NCBI GenBank assembly: GCA_041687455.1 | Contig: JAWLBY010000002.1 | Coordinates: 248,001 to 312,000 of the forward strand | Direction of reading: 5' to 3' | Length of the DNA: 64,000 nt | From: JAWLBY01 sp041687455 | GTDB taxonomy: Bacteria; Pseudomonadota; Gammaproteobacteria; Xanthomonadales; Xanthomonadaceae | Shown: positions 50,811-59,869 of the stretch, one piece after another | Position numbering within the stretch: the stretch's first letter is position 1 | How the letters are laid out: the number at the start of each line of letters is the position of its first letter | Made by a program: the position numbers and the translations under genes | The notes under the pieces: generated by a model | Told to the model about the DNA's origin: nothing | Seen by the model: only the letters and a program-made list of their open reading frames with translations | The model's database searches: none

Positions 50811-53060
50811 TCAGGCGCTCTCGACGCTGTCGACGCGCTGGAATCCACGCGGCAGCAGGTTGCCGCGGCTGGCCCGGGTACCGCTGTAGGCCTGCAGGTC
50901 GCGCCAGCTCATGCAGAGCTTGCGCTGGCCGCAGTACAGCGTCAGTTCGCCGCCGTTGCGGACGCAGGCGATCGCGACGACCCGCTCGTCGCCGGACTTC
51001 AGTCGGGTCGGCGGCACCTGGATCAGCTTGTTGCCCTTGCCCTTGTCCAGTTCCGGCAGTTCGGATACCGGGAACGCGAGCAGGTGGCCGGCCGACGTGA
51101 TCGCGACGATCAGATCGGTGGCCGGATCGCTGACCGCGGCCGGCGGCAGCACGTCGGCGTCCTTGTCGACGTTGAGCAGTGCCTTGCCGGCCTTGTTGCG
51201 GCCGACGAAGTTGTCGAAGCGGGTCACGAAGCCGTAGCCGAAACTCGACGCGACGATGAAACGCGTGTCTCCCTCGCCGGTCACGCAGGTGACGAACGAC
51301 GCGCCAGTCGGCGGAGCGAAGCGGCCGGTCAGCGGCTCACCGGCGCCGCGCGCCGACGGCAGCGTGTGCGCGGCGGTCGAATAGGCGCGGCCGGTCGAAT
51401 CGAGGAATGCGACCTGCTGGGTCGTGCGGCCGCGCACGTAGTCGGCCAGCGCGTCGCCCTCGCGGTAGTTCAGCGCGGCCGGATCGACGTCGTGTCCCTT
51501 GGCGGCGCGGATCCAGCCCTTCTGTGACATCACGATCGTGATCGGTTCGCTGGCGACCAGTTCGTTCTCGGCCAGCGGCTGCGCGGCCTCGCGTTCGACC
51601 AGCGGCGAGCGGCGCGGATCGCCGAACTTCTTCGCGTCGGCGAGCAGTTCGTCCTTCAGCTTCTTCTTCATCCGGGCCGGCGAGCCGAGCGTCGCGATCA
51701 ACTGGTCGCGTTCCCGGGCCAGTTCGCTCTGCTCGCCGCGGATCTTCATTTCCTCGAGCCGGGCGAGCTGGCGCAGCTTCGTCTCCAGAATGTAGTCGGC
51801 CTGTGCTTCCGTCAGCACGAAGCGCTCCATCAGCACCGGCTTCGGCTCGTCCTCGCTGCGGATGATCCGGATCACCTCGTCGAGGTTCAGGAACGCGACC
51901 AGCAGGCCTTCCAGCAGGTGCAGTCGCTTCTCGACTTTGTCGAGCCGGTGCCTGAGCCGGCGGGTCAGCGTCGTCAGGCGGAACTGCAACCACTCGGACA
52001 GCAGCGCGCGCAGCGGCTTGACCTGCGGCCGGCCGTCGAGGCCGATCACGTTGAAATTGACCCGGAAGCTCTTTTCCAGGTCGGTCGTGGCGTACAGGTG
52101 ACCCATCAGCGCGTCGACATCGACCCGGTTCGAGCGCGGCAGCAGCACCAGCCGGACCGGATTCTCGTGATCGGATTCATCGCGCAGGTCTTCGAGCCAG
52201 GGCAGCTTCTTGGCCCGCATCTGTTGCGCGATCTGTTCCAGGATCTTGCTCGGGCTGACCTGGTACGGCAGTGCGGTGACGACGATCCGGCCGTCCTCGC
52301 GGCTGTACACCGCGCGAGCGCGGACGCTGCCGCCGCCGGTCTCGTACAGCTTCAGCAGGTCGTCGGCCGGCGTGATGATCTCGGCGGCGGTCGGATAGTC
52401 CGGGCCGCGCAGGTGCTCGCACAGGTCGCGGGTGGTCGCGTCCGGGTCGTCGAGCAGCCGGATGCAGGCGCTGACCACTTCGTTGAGGTTGTGCGGCGGC
52501 ACATCGGTGGCCATGCCGACCGCGATGCCGGTGGTGCCGTTCAGCAGCAGGTGCGGCAGCCGCGAGGGCAGCCAGCTCGGCTCCTCCAGCGTGCCGTCGA
52601 AGTTCGGCGACCAGTCGACCGTGCCCTGGCCCAGTTCGCCGAGCAGTACCTCCGCGATCGGAGTCAGCTTGGCCTCGGTGTAGCGCATCGCGGCGAACGA
52701 TTTCGGATCATCCGGTGAACCGAAATTGCCCTGGCCCTCGATCAGCGGATAGCGGTACGAGAACGGCTGCGCCATCAGCACCAGCGCTTCGTAACAGGCG
52801 CTGTCGCCGTGCGGGTGGTACTTGCCGATCACGTCGCCGACCGTGCGCGCGGCCTTCTTCGGCTTGGCCGCGGCGTTCAGTCCGAGCTCGCTCATCGAGT
52901 AGATGATCCGCCGCTGCACCGGCTTCAGGCCGTCGCCGAGGAACGGCAACGCGCGGTCCAGCACGACGTACATCGAATAGTCGAGATAGGCACGCTCGGC
53001 GTATTCGTGCAGCGGAATCTGTTCGAAGCCGTGGAAGCTCGGGCGGGCGAGGTCGGTCAT
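50811..53060 (-). CDS. parC: DNA topoisomerase IV subunit A
   Basis: The 749-residue DNA-cutting subunit of topoisomerase IV, which separates linked daughter chromosomes. FLGDGLKPVQRRIIYSMSEL and RTVGDVIGKYHPHGDSACYE form the winged-helix region; Ser87 and Glu91 are the wild-type residues at the fluoroquinolone-determining positions. The catalytic Tyr127 lies in SFAAMRYTEAKL. LNGTTGIAVGMATDVPPHN follows, and the C-terminal beta-pinwheel begins near residue 500. A shorter C-terminal domain than GyrA and the lack of a clear GyrA box support ParC rather than GyrA. ATG 53060 is the conserved start. Confidence 0.94.
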   Translation of the reverse strand: MTDLARPSFHGFEQIPLHEYAERAYLDYSMYVVLDRALPFLGDGLKPVQRRIIYSMSELGLNAAAKPKKAARTVGDVIGKYHPHGDSACYEALVLMAQPFSYRYPLIEGQGNFGSPDDPKSFAAMRYTEAKLTPIAEVLLGELGQGTVDWSPNFDGTLEEPSWLPSRLPHLLLNGTTGIAVGMATDVPPHNLNEVVSACIRLLDDPDATTRDLCEHLRGPDYPTAAEIITPADDLLKLYETGGGSVRARAVYSREDGRIVVTALPYQVSPSKILEQIAQQMRAKKLPWLEDLRDESDHENPVRLVLLPRSNRVDVDALMGHLYATTDLEKSFRVNFNVIGLDGRPQVKPLRALLSEWLQFRLTTLTRRLRHRLDKVEKRLHLLEGLLVAFLNLDEVIRIIRSEDEPKPVLMERFVLTEAQADYILETKLRQLARLEEMKIRGEQSELARERDQLIATLGSPARMKKKLKDELLADAKKFGDPRRSPLVEREAAQPLAENELVASEPITIVMSQKGWIRAAKGHDVDPAALNYREGDALADYVRGRTTQQVAFLDSTGRAYSTAAHTLPSARGAGEPLTGRFAPPTGASFVTCVTGEGDTRFIVASSFGYGFVTRFDNFVGRNKAGKALLNVDKDADVLPPAAVSDPATDLIVAITSAGHLLAFPVSELPELDKGKGNKLIQVPPTRLKSGDERVVAIACVRNGGELTLYCGQRKLCMSWRDLQAYSGTRASRGNLLPRGFQRVDSVESA

Positions 53061-53140
53061 TGCGGTCCGGTGGTGCGGCAAAGGCAGCCGCGGATTCTAC
53101 CGGGGTCGGCCACCGGCTGCGGCCGGCGCCGACCTCCCGG

Positions 53141-54991
53141 CTATCGCTGCGGCTGGTCCGACTGGTCCGGCTGAGCCGACAGGCTCGGCGGTTCGTCGCG
53201 GCGCTGCTGCTGCAGCCGCCACATCTGCGCGTAGCGGCCGTCGGCCGCAAGCAGCTCGGCGTGACTGCCGCGTTCGACGATCCGGCCGGCGTCCATGACC
53301 AGGATCTGGTCGGCATGCATGACGGTCGACAGCCGGTGCGCGATCGTCAGCGTCGTGCGGCCGACCGCGATGCGCTCGAGCTCGGACTGGATCGCCTTCT
53401 CCGACTTCGAGTCCAGTGCCGAGGACGCCTCATCGAAGATCAGGATCGCCGGGTTCTTCAGCAGCGCCCGGGCGATCGCGATGCGCTGCTTCTCGCCACC
53501 GGACAGTTTCAGGCCGCGCTCGCCGACCGGCGACTCATAGCCGTCCGGCAGTCCGACGATGAAATCATGGATATGCGCCGCGCGTGCCGCCGCTTCGACT
53601 TCGTCGCGGCGGGCGTCCGGGCGGCCGTACAGGATGTTGTAGTAGATCGTGTCGTTGAACAGCACCGTATCCTGCGGGACGATCGCGATCGCACGTCGCA
53701 GCGACGCCTGGCTCAGGTCGCGGATGTCGATGCCGTCGATCGTGATGCGGCCGGCACCGACGTCGTAGAAGCGGTACAGCAGCCGCGACAGCGTCGACTT
53801 GCCGGAGCCGGAATGGCCGACCACGGCGACGGTCTGCCCCGGTCCGATCTCGAAGTCGATGCCGTGCAGGATCCGTCGTCGCGGGTCGTAGCCGAACTCG
53901 ACGCCTTCGAAGCGCACCTGCGGCTGGCGGGCAACCAGGTCGATCGCGTCGCTGCGGTCCTGCACCTCGAGCTGCTCGTCGAGCAGGCCGAACAGGCGCT
54001 CCATGTTGGTCATCGCCTGCTTGACCTCGCGGTACATCATGCCGAGCAGGTTCAGCGGAATCGCGAGCTGCAGCAGGTAGGCATTGACCAGCACCAGGTC
54101 GCCGACCGTCATCGTGCCGGCCGCAACGCCGGCCGCCGCGCGCCACATCAATGCGGTCACGCCGAGCGTGACGATCGCGTTCTGGCCGATGTTGAGCACC
54201 GCCAGAGTCTTGTACTTCTTTACGTTGGCTTCCTCGAGCCGGGTCAGGCTGCGGTCGTAGCGCGCCGCTTCGTGTGCCTCGTTGTTGAAGTACTTGACGG
54301 TTTCGTAGTTCAGCAACGAATCGACCGCGCGGGCGCTGGCCTGGGTGTCGGCTTCGACGGCGGCGCGGTAGTAGCGGGTGCGCCATTCGGTGACGCCGAT
54401 CGTCCAGGCGATGTAGCCGGCGAGCGTCAGCAGCACCAGCAGCGCGAAGCCGACATCGAACATGACGACCAGGATCACCGTGACTAGGGTGACCTCGAGC
54501 AGGGTCGGCAGGATCGTGTAGATCGTCCAGTCGAGCAGGTCGGAGATCGCCGTGCCGCCGCGCTCGACGTCACGGGCGACCCCGCCGGTGCGCCGTGCGA
54601 GGTGGAAGCGCAGGCTCAATGCATGCAGGTGCCGGAATACCTGCAGCGTCACCGTTCGCGATGCCCGTGCCATGACGCGCGCGAACACGATCTGCCGCAG
54701 TTCCGCGAACACCCGCTCGGAAAGCCGCGCGAGTCCGTAGGCGAGCAGCAGCGCGACCGGAATCGCGAGCAGGCTCGCGTCGACATTCAGCACATCGACC
54801 AGTCGCTTGAGCAGCAGTGGCACGGTCAGCCCGGCCAGCTTGGCAGCCAGCAGGAACAGCAGCGCCAGCACGATGCGGCCGGTGAACGGGCGCAGGAACG
54901 GCAGCAGCTCGCGCATTACGGCCCACTCGCGACGCGCATCGGCGCTGCGTTCGAGCGGAGCGACCTGGGCGGATTCGGGAGGCGAGGCCAT
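53141..54991 (-). CDS. Atm1/HMT1-type ABC exporter
   Basis: A 616-residue half-transporter with six transmembrane helices (about 35-330) and one ATPase domain. The helix-5/6 region holds NYETVKYFNNEAHE, a hallmark of the Atm1 group (mitochondrial Atm1, bacterial NaAtm1), which exports glutathione-linked compounds or heavy-metal conjugates. The ATPase has Walker A GHSGSGKST, Q-loop VPQDTVLF, signature LSGGEKQRIAIARAL, Walker B ILIFDEASSALD and the switch His in TIAHRLSTV. It would act as a homodimer in the inner membrane. parC follows 80 nt downstream on the same strand. Confidence 0.92.
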   Translation of the reverse strand: MASPPESAQVAPLERSADARREWAVMRELLPFLRPFTGRIVLALLFLLAAKLAGLTVPLLLKRLVDVLNVDASLLAIPVALLLAYGLARLSERVFAELRQIVFARVMARASRTVTLQVFRHLHALSLRFHLARRTGGVARDVERGGTAISDLLDWTIYTILPTLLEVTLVTVILVVMFDVGFALLVLLTLAGYIAWTIGVTEWRTRYYRAAVEADTQASARAVDSLLNYETVKYFNNEAHEAARYDRSLTRLEEANVKKYKTLAVLNIGQNAIVTLGVTALMWRAAAGVAAGTMTVGDLVLVNAYLLQLAIPLNLLGMMYREVKQAMTNMERLFGLLDEQLEVQDRSDAIDLVARQPQVRFEGVEFGYDPRRRILHGIDFEIGPGQTVAVVGHSGSGKSTLSRLLYRFYDVGAGRITIDGIDIRDLSQASLRRAIAIVPQDTVLFNDTIYYNILYGRPDARRDEVEAAARAAHIHDFIVGLPDGYESPVGERGLKLSGGEKQRIAIARALLKNPAILIFDEASSALDSKSEKAIQSELERIAVGRTTLTIAHRLSTVMHADQILVMDAGRIVERGSHAELLAADGRYAQMWRLQQQRRDEPPSLSAQPDQSDQPQR

Positions 54992-55070
54992 CGGTGCCAG
55001 ATGAGGGCGGCCGCGCCGGACTCAAGGCGTGCGCGTGAACAATGGCACAGGTGGCGGCCGGGCGCACTGC

Positions 55071-55076
55071 TATTCT
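55071..55076 (+). promoter_or_regulatory. Candidate -10 element of the MFS gene (leaderless)
   Basis: TATTCT is followed by exactly 6 nt and the ATG at 55083, and no ribosome-binding site is seen. This places the expected transcription start at the start codon and favours 55083 over the in-frame ATG at 55029. Confidence 0.45.
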
Positions 55077-55082
55077 GGCGTG

Positions 55083-56294
55083 ATGACTTCCGCCCCCGCT
55101 CCGCCGCGCCGCCTGGTCCTGATTCTCGGCGCGCTGGCCATGTTCGGCCCGTTCGCGATCGACACGCTGTTTCCGGCGTTTCCGGATGTCGCGCGCGACC
55201 TGCAGGTGTCGCCGCTGGCCGTGCAGCAGACGATCAGCAGCTACCTGATCGCTTACGCACTGATGGGCGTGATCCACGGGCCGCTGTCGGACGCGCTCGG
55301 TCGCAAACCGGTGATCCTGGCCGGCACCGCGCTGTTCGGCATCGCCTCGGTCGGCTGCGCGCTGTCGACATCGATGACCGAACTGCTGGTGTTCCGCGCG
55401 TTGCAGGGGTTGTCGGCCGGCGTCGGGCTGATCGTCGGCCGCGCGATCATCCGCGACTGCCTCGAGGGCGATGCGGCGCAGCGGCTGATGTCCGGGGTCA
55501 GCATGATCTTCTCGATCGCACCGGCGATCGCGCCGATCATCGGCGGCTGGATCATCGCCTGGGCGCCGTGGTCGGCGATCTTCTGGTTTCTCGCGCTGTT
55601 CGCGGTCGGCCTGTTGCTGATGGTCGCGTTCGGGCTGCCGGAAACGCATCCGCCGGCGCAGCGCAGCCCGCTGGCGCCGGCGCAACTGGCGCGCGACAGC
55701 GTCCGGATCCTGCGCAACGGCCAGTTCCTGCGCCTGTCGCTGGCCGGTGGTTTCAATTTCGGTGCGCTGTTCCTGTACATCGCGTCGGCGCCGGCTTTCG
55801 TGCTCGGCACGCTGCGACTCGACCAGCAGCAGTTCGGCTGGTTCTTCGTGCCGACCATTGCCGGCATGAGCGTCGGCGCGTTCACGTCCGGGCGGCTGGC
55901 CGGACGGATCAGCAGCGAGGCGTCGGTCCGGCTCGGCTTCGCGCTGTGCGGATCGGCCGGCGTCGGCAATCTGCTGTACAACCTCGCGGTCGAGCAGCCG
56001 AGCGTGCCGTGGGCGATTCTGCCGTTGACGCTGTACGCGTTCGGTATCGCCATCGTGTTCCCGATCCTGACCCTGCGCGTGCTCGACATGTATCCGCGGC
56101 AGCGTGGCGGCGCCTCGTCGTTGCAGGCCGTGGTCGGGCTGTCGTTCAACACCGCGGTCGCCGGGCTGGTGTCGCCGATGGTCAGTGATCGGGCCTGGTT
56201 GATGGCCGCGGTGTCGGCGATGTTCACGCTGTTCGCCTGGCTGACCTGGCGCAGCTACCACCGCCGCGAAGCCAGGCGCGCCGCGAGCGGCTGA
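55083..56294 (+). CDS. Bcr/CflA-family MFS drug exporter
   Basis: A 403-residue transporter with 12 predicted helices. The first helix GALAMFGPFAIDTLFPAFPD carries the Asp-rich motif common in Bcr/CflA proteins. The motif-A loop is GPLSDALGRKPVIL, and RALQGLSAGVGLIVGRAIIR is the motif after helix 4. This family moves drugs such as bicyclomycin and sulfonamides, and some amino acids, in exchange for protons. It is divergent from the Atm1-type gene, separated by 91 nt. A 135-nt gap separates it from the next gene. Confidence 0.9.
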   Translation: MTSAPAPPRRLVLILGALAMFGPFAIDTLFPAFPDVARDLQVSPLAVQQTISSYLIAYALMGVIHGPLSDALGRKPVILAGTALFGIASVGCALSTSMTELLVFRALQGLSAGVGLIVGRAIIRDCLEGDAAQRLMSGVSMIFSIAPAIAPIIGGWIIAWAPWSAIFWFLALFAVGLLLMVAFGLPETHPPAQRSPLAPAQLARDSVRILRNGQFLRLSLAGGFNFGALFLYIASAPAFVLGTLRLDQQQFGWFFVPTIAGMSVGAFTSGRLAGRISSEASVRLGFALCGSAGVGNLLYNLAVEQPSVPWAILPLTLYAFGIAIVFPILTLRVLDMYPRQRGGASSLQAVVGLSFNTAVAGLVSPMVSDRAWLMAAVSAMFTLFAWLTWRSYHRREARRAASG

Positions 56295-56429
56295 GCAGGA
56301 CGCCAGCAGACGACCGGCTTGGTGCGAAAGCGCACCGCCGGCGTCGACGTCCGCCACTACCGTTCGTGGTCAGTCCAGCACAGCGGGCAATGCGCGTGGC
56401 GGCCACGTCGCCGTTGCCTGCGCGGAGCC

Positions 56430-57527
56430 ATGGTCGAGCCGAATCCGCCGCCGACGCCCGAGGTGATCGCCGAGAGCCCGACCCGCAACCGGCTGCTCGC
56501 GGCGATCTTCATCCTGCTGGTGCTGGTGATCTGCGCTGCCGCGGCGACGCTGATCGTGCCATTGCTGGTTGCATTGCTGGTCAGCCTGATGCTGGCGCCG
56601 GCGGTTCGGGTGCTGTGCGCGGCCCGTCTGCCGCGGGTCATCGCGACGCTGCTGGTGGTCGCCTGCGTGATCGCGGCAATCGGTGCCGTGATCGCCAGCC
56701 TCGCGGCGCCGGCACAGCGGTGGCTCGACGAGGCACCGCGCTCGATGGCCAGGATCGAACAGGCACTGCGCTCGATCGAGCAGCCGCTGCGGCAGGCCAG
56801 CGAGGCGGGCGAGCGACTGGCCGAGTTCGCCGGCCCGGACGAGACGCGATCGCAGCGGGTGGTCGCCGCCGAGCCCGGGCCGCTGGCGATCGTGCTGAAG
56901 GCGACCCCGGCGCTGGCTGCGGCCGTGCTGATGACGCTGATCCTGATCTTCATCTTCCTGCTGCATGGCGACTCGTTGTTGCGCAAGCTGGTCGAGCTGG
57001 CGCCGGAGTTGCGGTTCAAGAAGGAGATCGTCGTCGCCACGCGCAGCGCGCAGCACGACCTGTCGATCTACGTGCTCAGCATCACCGTGATCAATGCGGT
57101 GGTCGGCGTCGCCACCGCCACGATCGTCTGGTCGCTCGGCGTGCCGGGTCCGCTGCTGTGGGGAGCCGTCGCAGCGCTGTTCAATTTCGCTCCGTACATC
57201 GGGCCGCTGATCGTGCTGATCCTGCTGACACTGGTCGGCGTCGGTCATTTCGATTCGCCGTGGGAGGCGTTGTGGTTGCCGGGCCTGTATCTGCTGCTGA
57301 ACATCATCGAAGGCCAGTTGTTCACGCCGCTGACGGTCGGCAAGCGCTTGGCGCTCGATCCGGTCGTCGTGTTCGTCGGGCTGGCGACGCTGGGCTGGCT
57401 TTGGGGCATCCCGGGCGTGCTGCTGGCGTTGCCGCTGCTGACCTGCATCCGGATCATTGCCGAACACGTCAGCGGCGCCGAGACGGTGGCCAAGATCCTG
57501 CGTCGCGGCGATATCGAGCCCGGATGA
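56430..57527 (+). CDS. AI-2E family transporter
   Basis: A 365-residue membrane protein of the AI-2E (TqsA/PerM) superfamily, with about eight helices. Two are near the N-terminus, then comes a periplasmic or cytoplasmic amphipathic region (about 90-160; ARIEQALRSIEQPLRQASEA), then the conserved block LFNFAPYIGPLIVLILL, LPGLYLLLNIIEGQLFTPL and GKRLALDPVVVFVGL. Some members export autoinducer-2, others act as ion antiporters; the substrate here is unknown. ATG 56430 is chosen with GGAG 3-6 nt upstream. After it, 57528-57808 shows no gene. Confidence 0.88.
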   Translation: MVEPNPPPTPEVIAESPTRNRLLAAIFILLVLVICAAAATLIVPLLVALLVSLMLAPAVRVLCAARLPRVIATLLVVACVIAAIGAVIASLAAPAQRWLDEAPRSMARIEQALRSIEQPLRQASEAGERLAEFAGPDETRSQRVVAAEPGPLAIVLKATPALAAAVLMTLILIFIFLLHGDSLLRKLVELAPELRFKKEIVVATRSAQHDLSIYVLSITVINAVVGVATATIVWSLGVPGPLLWGAVAALFNFAPYIGPLIVLILLTLVGVGHFDSPWEALWLPGLYLLLNIIEGQLFTPLTVGKRLALDPVVVFVGLATLGWLWGIPGVLLALPLLTCIRIIAEHVSGAETVAKILRRGDIEPG

Positions 57528-57808
57528 CCGCGGCTGGTCGGGCACGATCGTGGTGCCGGGATTTGCCGTGGAATCAGCGCCACGTCGCCCGCAGTTCGTG
57601 GAAATGATGCACGCGCGCTCTCGCGCAGCGGATTCAGTCGACCGGGACGATGCAGCCCGATTCCAGTCCGCGCTGCCGCTGCTCGCAGGTCAGCCGATCC
57701 TCGTCCTGCACGCTGGCAGTGCCCACGCGGTCGCGAGCGGTTGCGGCTGCAATTCGGCGGAATCGAGAGTCGGCGTCATGCTGAGGCCCGGATCGGTGGA
57801 TCGGTGCG

Positions 57809-58290
57809 TCAGCGCGCGCGCCGGCGCGCCATCAGGTGCACGTCGGCCAGTCGGCCGGCTCGCCAGGCATAGTCGATCGCGGTGCCCTCGATCTCGAAGC
57901 CGTGTTTCCGGTACAGCCCGATCGCTGCGTCGTTGTCGGTATAGACCTCAAGCTCGATCCGGCCGATCCCGAGCCAGCCTTCGCACAGCTCGATTGCGGA
58001 GCCGAGCAGTGCGCTGCCGACACCGCGCCGCCGTGCCGATTCGGCCACCACCATCCCGATGTTGGCGACGGATTGGCCAGCGCTTCGACGCCGATCTGGC
58101 CGAGCACCGCATCGCCGTCGCAGGCGACCAGGCTGTAGAAATGCTCGTGTGGCTGGCCGAGCCGCGCTTGCCAGCGTTCAAGTGACGGGAATGGCAGTTG
58201 CAGCGTGTTGGCGTAGTTGCTCGGCTGCGCGCATAGCTTCCGGATTGCGTCGATGTCGCGGGCTTCGCTGTGGCGGATCGTGATGGTCAT
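57809..58290 (-). pseudogene. GNAT acetyltransferase (YhhY-like), frameshifted by a deletion
   Basis: Two reading frames together make one GNAT protein. The first half, from ATG 58290, reads TITIRHSEARDIDAIRKLCA, TLQLPFPSLERWQ and DGDAVLGQIGVEALANP, as in E. coli YhhY. The second half, in another frame, begins VANIGMVVAESARRRGVGSA and runs to YRKHGFEIEGTAIDYAWRAG and the stop at 57809. The break is between 58069 and 58070, where about 4 residues (normally Arg-rich and His, as in RRRH) plus one base seem to be missing, a loss of the type 3n+1 nt. The acetyl-CoA-binding loop RRRGVGSA is in the second frame, so no active enzyme would be made. A sequencing error is less likely because residues are missing too. 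Confidence 0.8.
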
Positions 58291-58295
58291 CGCGG

Positions 58296-59294
58296 ATCTT
58301 CTTCGTCTGGTCATTCCTGATCGCCGGCGCGATCTCGCGCTTCGATCCGTCCGACGCGCCGGACATGCGCGACAGTTGGATGAGCGACCCGAACGGCGTC
58401 GCGCTGGTCGTACGCGACGTGCAGCGCAAGCTCGGCATCGACACACCGAAACGCGGCGATGGCGTCAGCATCGGCGTGCAGAACATCGAAGGCCTGCCGA
58501 CCCGCTTCGACTGGCCACGCTGGGATGTGCGCGCTGCCGATATCGGCGGCCGTGCGTTCTGGCTCGGGCTGGCGCTGGCCGGTGTCGTGCTGGGCGCTCC
58601 GTGGCTCGACCGTGCCGCTGCGCGCGCCGGTGTGCCGGCTTCGTCGGCCAGGCGCCAGTCTCCCGGCCTGCGGCTCGGATGGCTCGACCGGCTGCTGTCG
58701 CCGCTGCGCCGAACCGCTCTCGGCGGGCTGTATGCAGCCGAACTGAGCCTGGTGCTGCGGCAGCGCCGCCGCTGGTGGTGGCTGGCGCTGCTGGTCGCGT
58801 TCGTTCTGCAGGTGTTCGCCGCGCCGAAAGGCCTGCTCGCCGGCGTGCTGCTCGCCTGGCTGCTGCCGCTCGACATCCACTCACGCAGCGCGCTGCGCGA
58901 GCGCGAGTCGGACACCGCCGCGCTGCTGTTCACGGCGGTCGGCATCCGCTGGCGGCTGCTGTCGGTGCGGATCGCCGTCGGCCTGACGCCGGCCTGGGCA
59001 GCCACCCTGCCGGCGATGCTGCGGTTGTCCGAGGATGCGCCGATGGCGGCACTGGCGACGCTGGTCTGCGGCGCATCGGTGGCGCTGTGGGGGCTCGCCT
59101 CGGCCACCGTCGCGCGCAGTCCGCGGCTGTATGAGCTCGCCATGCTGCTGCTGGCCTACGTGTCGATCCAGGGGGCGCTGGCGCTGAACCCGCTGGACGA
59201 TCCGTTGACCACGCTTGGCTGGCATGCGGCGCTGCTGCCGGCCGCACTGCTCGCGTTGGCCGTGGGCTGGCCGCGGCTGGCGCGGGCCGGGTAG
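58296..59294 (+). pseudogene. 5'-truncated ABC-2-type transporter permease
   Basis: The frame is open from 58284 and already codes for family-like sequence (IFFVWSFLIAGAISRFDPSD) with no ATG until 58365, so the N-terminus appears lost. What remains is one broken helix, a periplasmic loop (SDPNGVALVVRDVQRKLGID, then LPTRFDWPRWDVRAADIGG), a helix, a basic cytoplasmic loop, and five or six helices at the C-terminus. The layout resembles permeases of ABC-2 type transporters. No ATPase gene is nearby. The open frame begins within a few bases of the start codon of the opposite-strand GNAT pseudogene, which suggests a recombination joint. A short functional protein from 58365 cannot be excluded. Confidence 0.6.
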
Positions 59295-59345
59295 CGATCG
59301 GCACGGCGGTTCGGCCGGGCCGGATGCCGTTGGACTGCCATGACC

Positions 59346-59377
59346 TATACTGGCACCCAGGCGGCGAATATCGCCGC
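59346..59377 (+). promoter_or_regulatory. rsfS promoter element and leader hairpin
   Basis: TATACT (59346-59351) is a good -10 hexamer. Nine nt after it, GCGGCGA-ATA-TCGCCGC (59361-59377) forms a perfect 7-bp hairpin with a 3-nt loop near the expected 5' end of the mRNA. No convincing -35 element is seen; TTGGAC is too close. Confidence 0.45.
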
Positions 59378-59407
59378 TGCCGTTTCCACTGACGAGGTCG
59401 TCCCCGC

Positions 59408-59848
59408 TTGAGTCCACGCAGCGCCGTTCCCCATCGCACCACCCCCGCCCCGAAGCTGGCCCCGGCCGCGACGCTTCGGCGCACCGTCAACGACGCGCTG
59501 GAAGAGCTCAAGGCGCGCGACATCCGCGAGATCGATGTCCGCGGCAAGACCAGCGTCACCGACTACATGGTCATCGCGACCGGTACCTCGGACCGCCACG
59601 TCAAGTCGATCGCGAACGAGGTGATCGTCAAGGCCAAGGAAATCGGCAACGCGCCACTCGGCATCGAGGGCGAGCGCGAGGGCGAATGGGTGCTGGTCGA
59701 TCTCGGTGACGTGATCGTCCACATCATGCTGCCGCGGGTGCGCGAGTTCTACGCGCTCGAACGGCTGTGGACGGTTGGCGACCAGGAACCGGACGAAGGC
59801 GGCGGCGAGGCCGCTGTCGACAGCGCACCGACCGAACCGGCGGCCTGA
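59408..59848 (+). CDS. rsfS: Ribosomal silencing factor RsfS
   Basis: A 146-residue protein that binds L14 and keeps ribosomal subunits apart under starvation. The core is LKARDIREIDVRGKTSVTDY, MVIATGTSDRHVKSIANEV, GIEGEREGEWVLVDLGDVIV and REFYALERLW. No ATG or GTG lies before the conserved region in this frame, so the start is probably the TTG at 59408, with GAGG about 10 nt upstream. The N- and C-terminal tails (the latter acidic, ending APTEPAA) are extra to E. coli RsfS. nadD, the usual upstream partner, is missing; a truncated permease gene takes its place. rlmH follows after 21 nt. Confidence 0.93.
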   Translation: MSPRSAVPHRTTPAPKLAPAATLRRTVNDALEELKARDIREIDVRGKTSVTDYMVIATGTSDRHVKSIANEVIVKAKEIGNAPLGIEGEREGEWVLVDLGDVIVHIMLPRVREFYALERLWTVGDQEPDEGGGEAAVDSAPTEPAA

Positions 59849-59869
59849 CGGCCGGTTCGCGACGGAGCG

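Noticed and set aside
57528..57808. Possible small gene between the AI-2E gene and the GNAT pseudogene
   Set aside because: No frame has a plausible start with ribosome-binding site or family-like sequence; no missing N-terminus of the permease was found there either.
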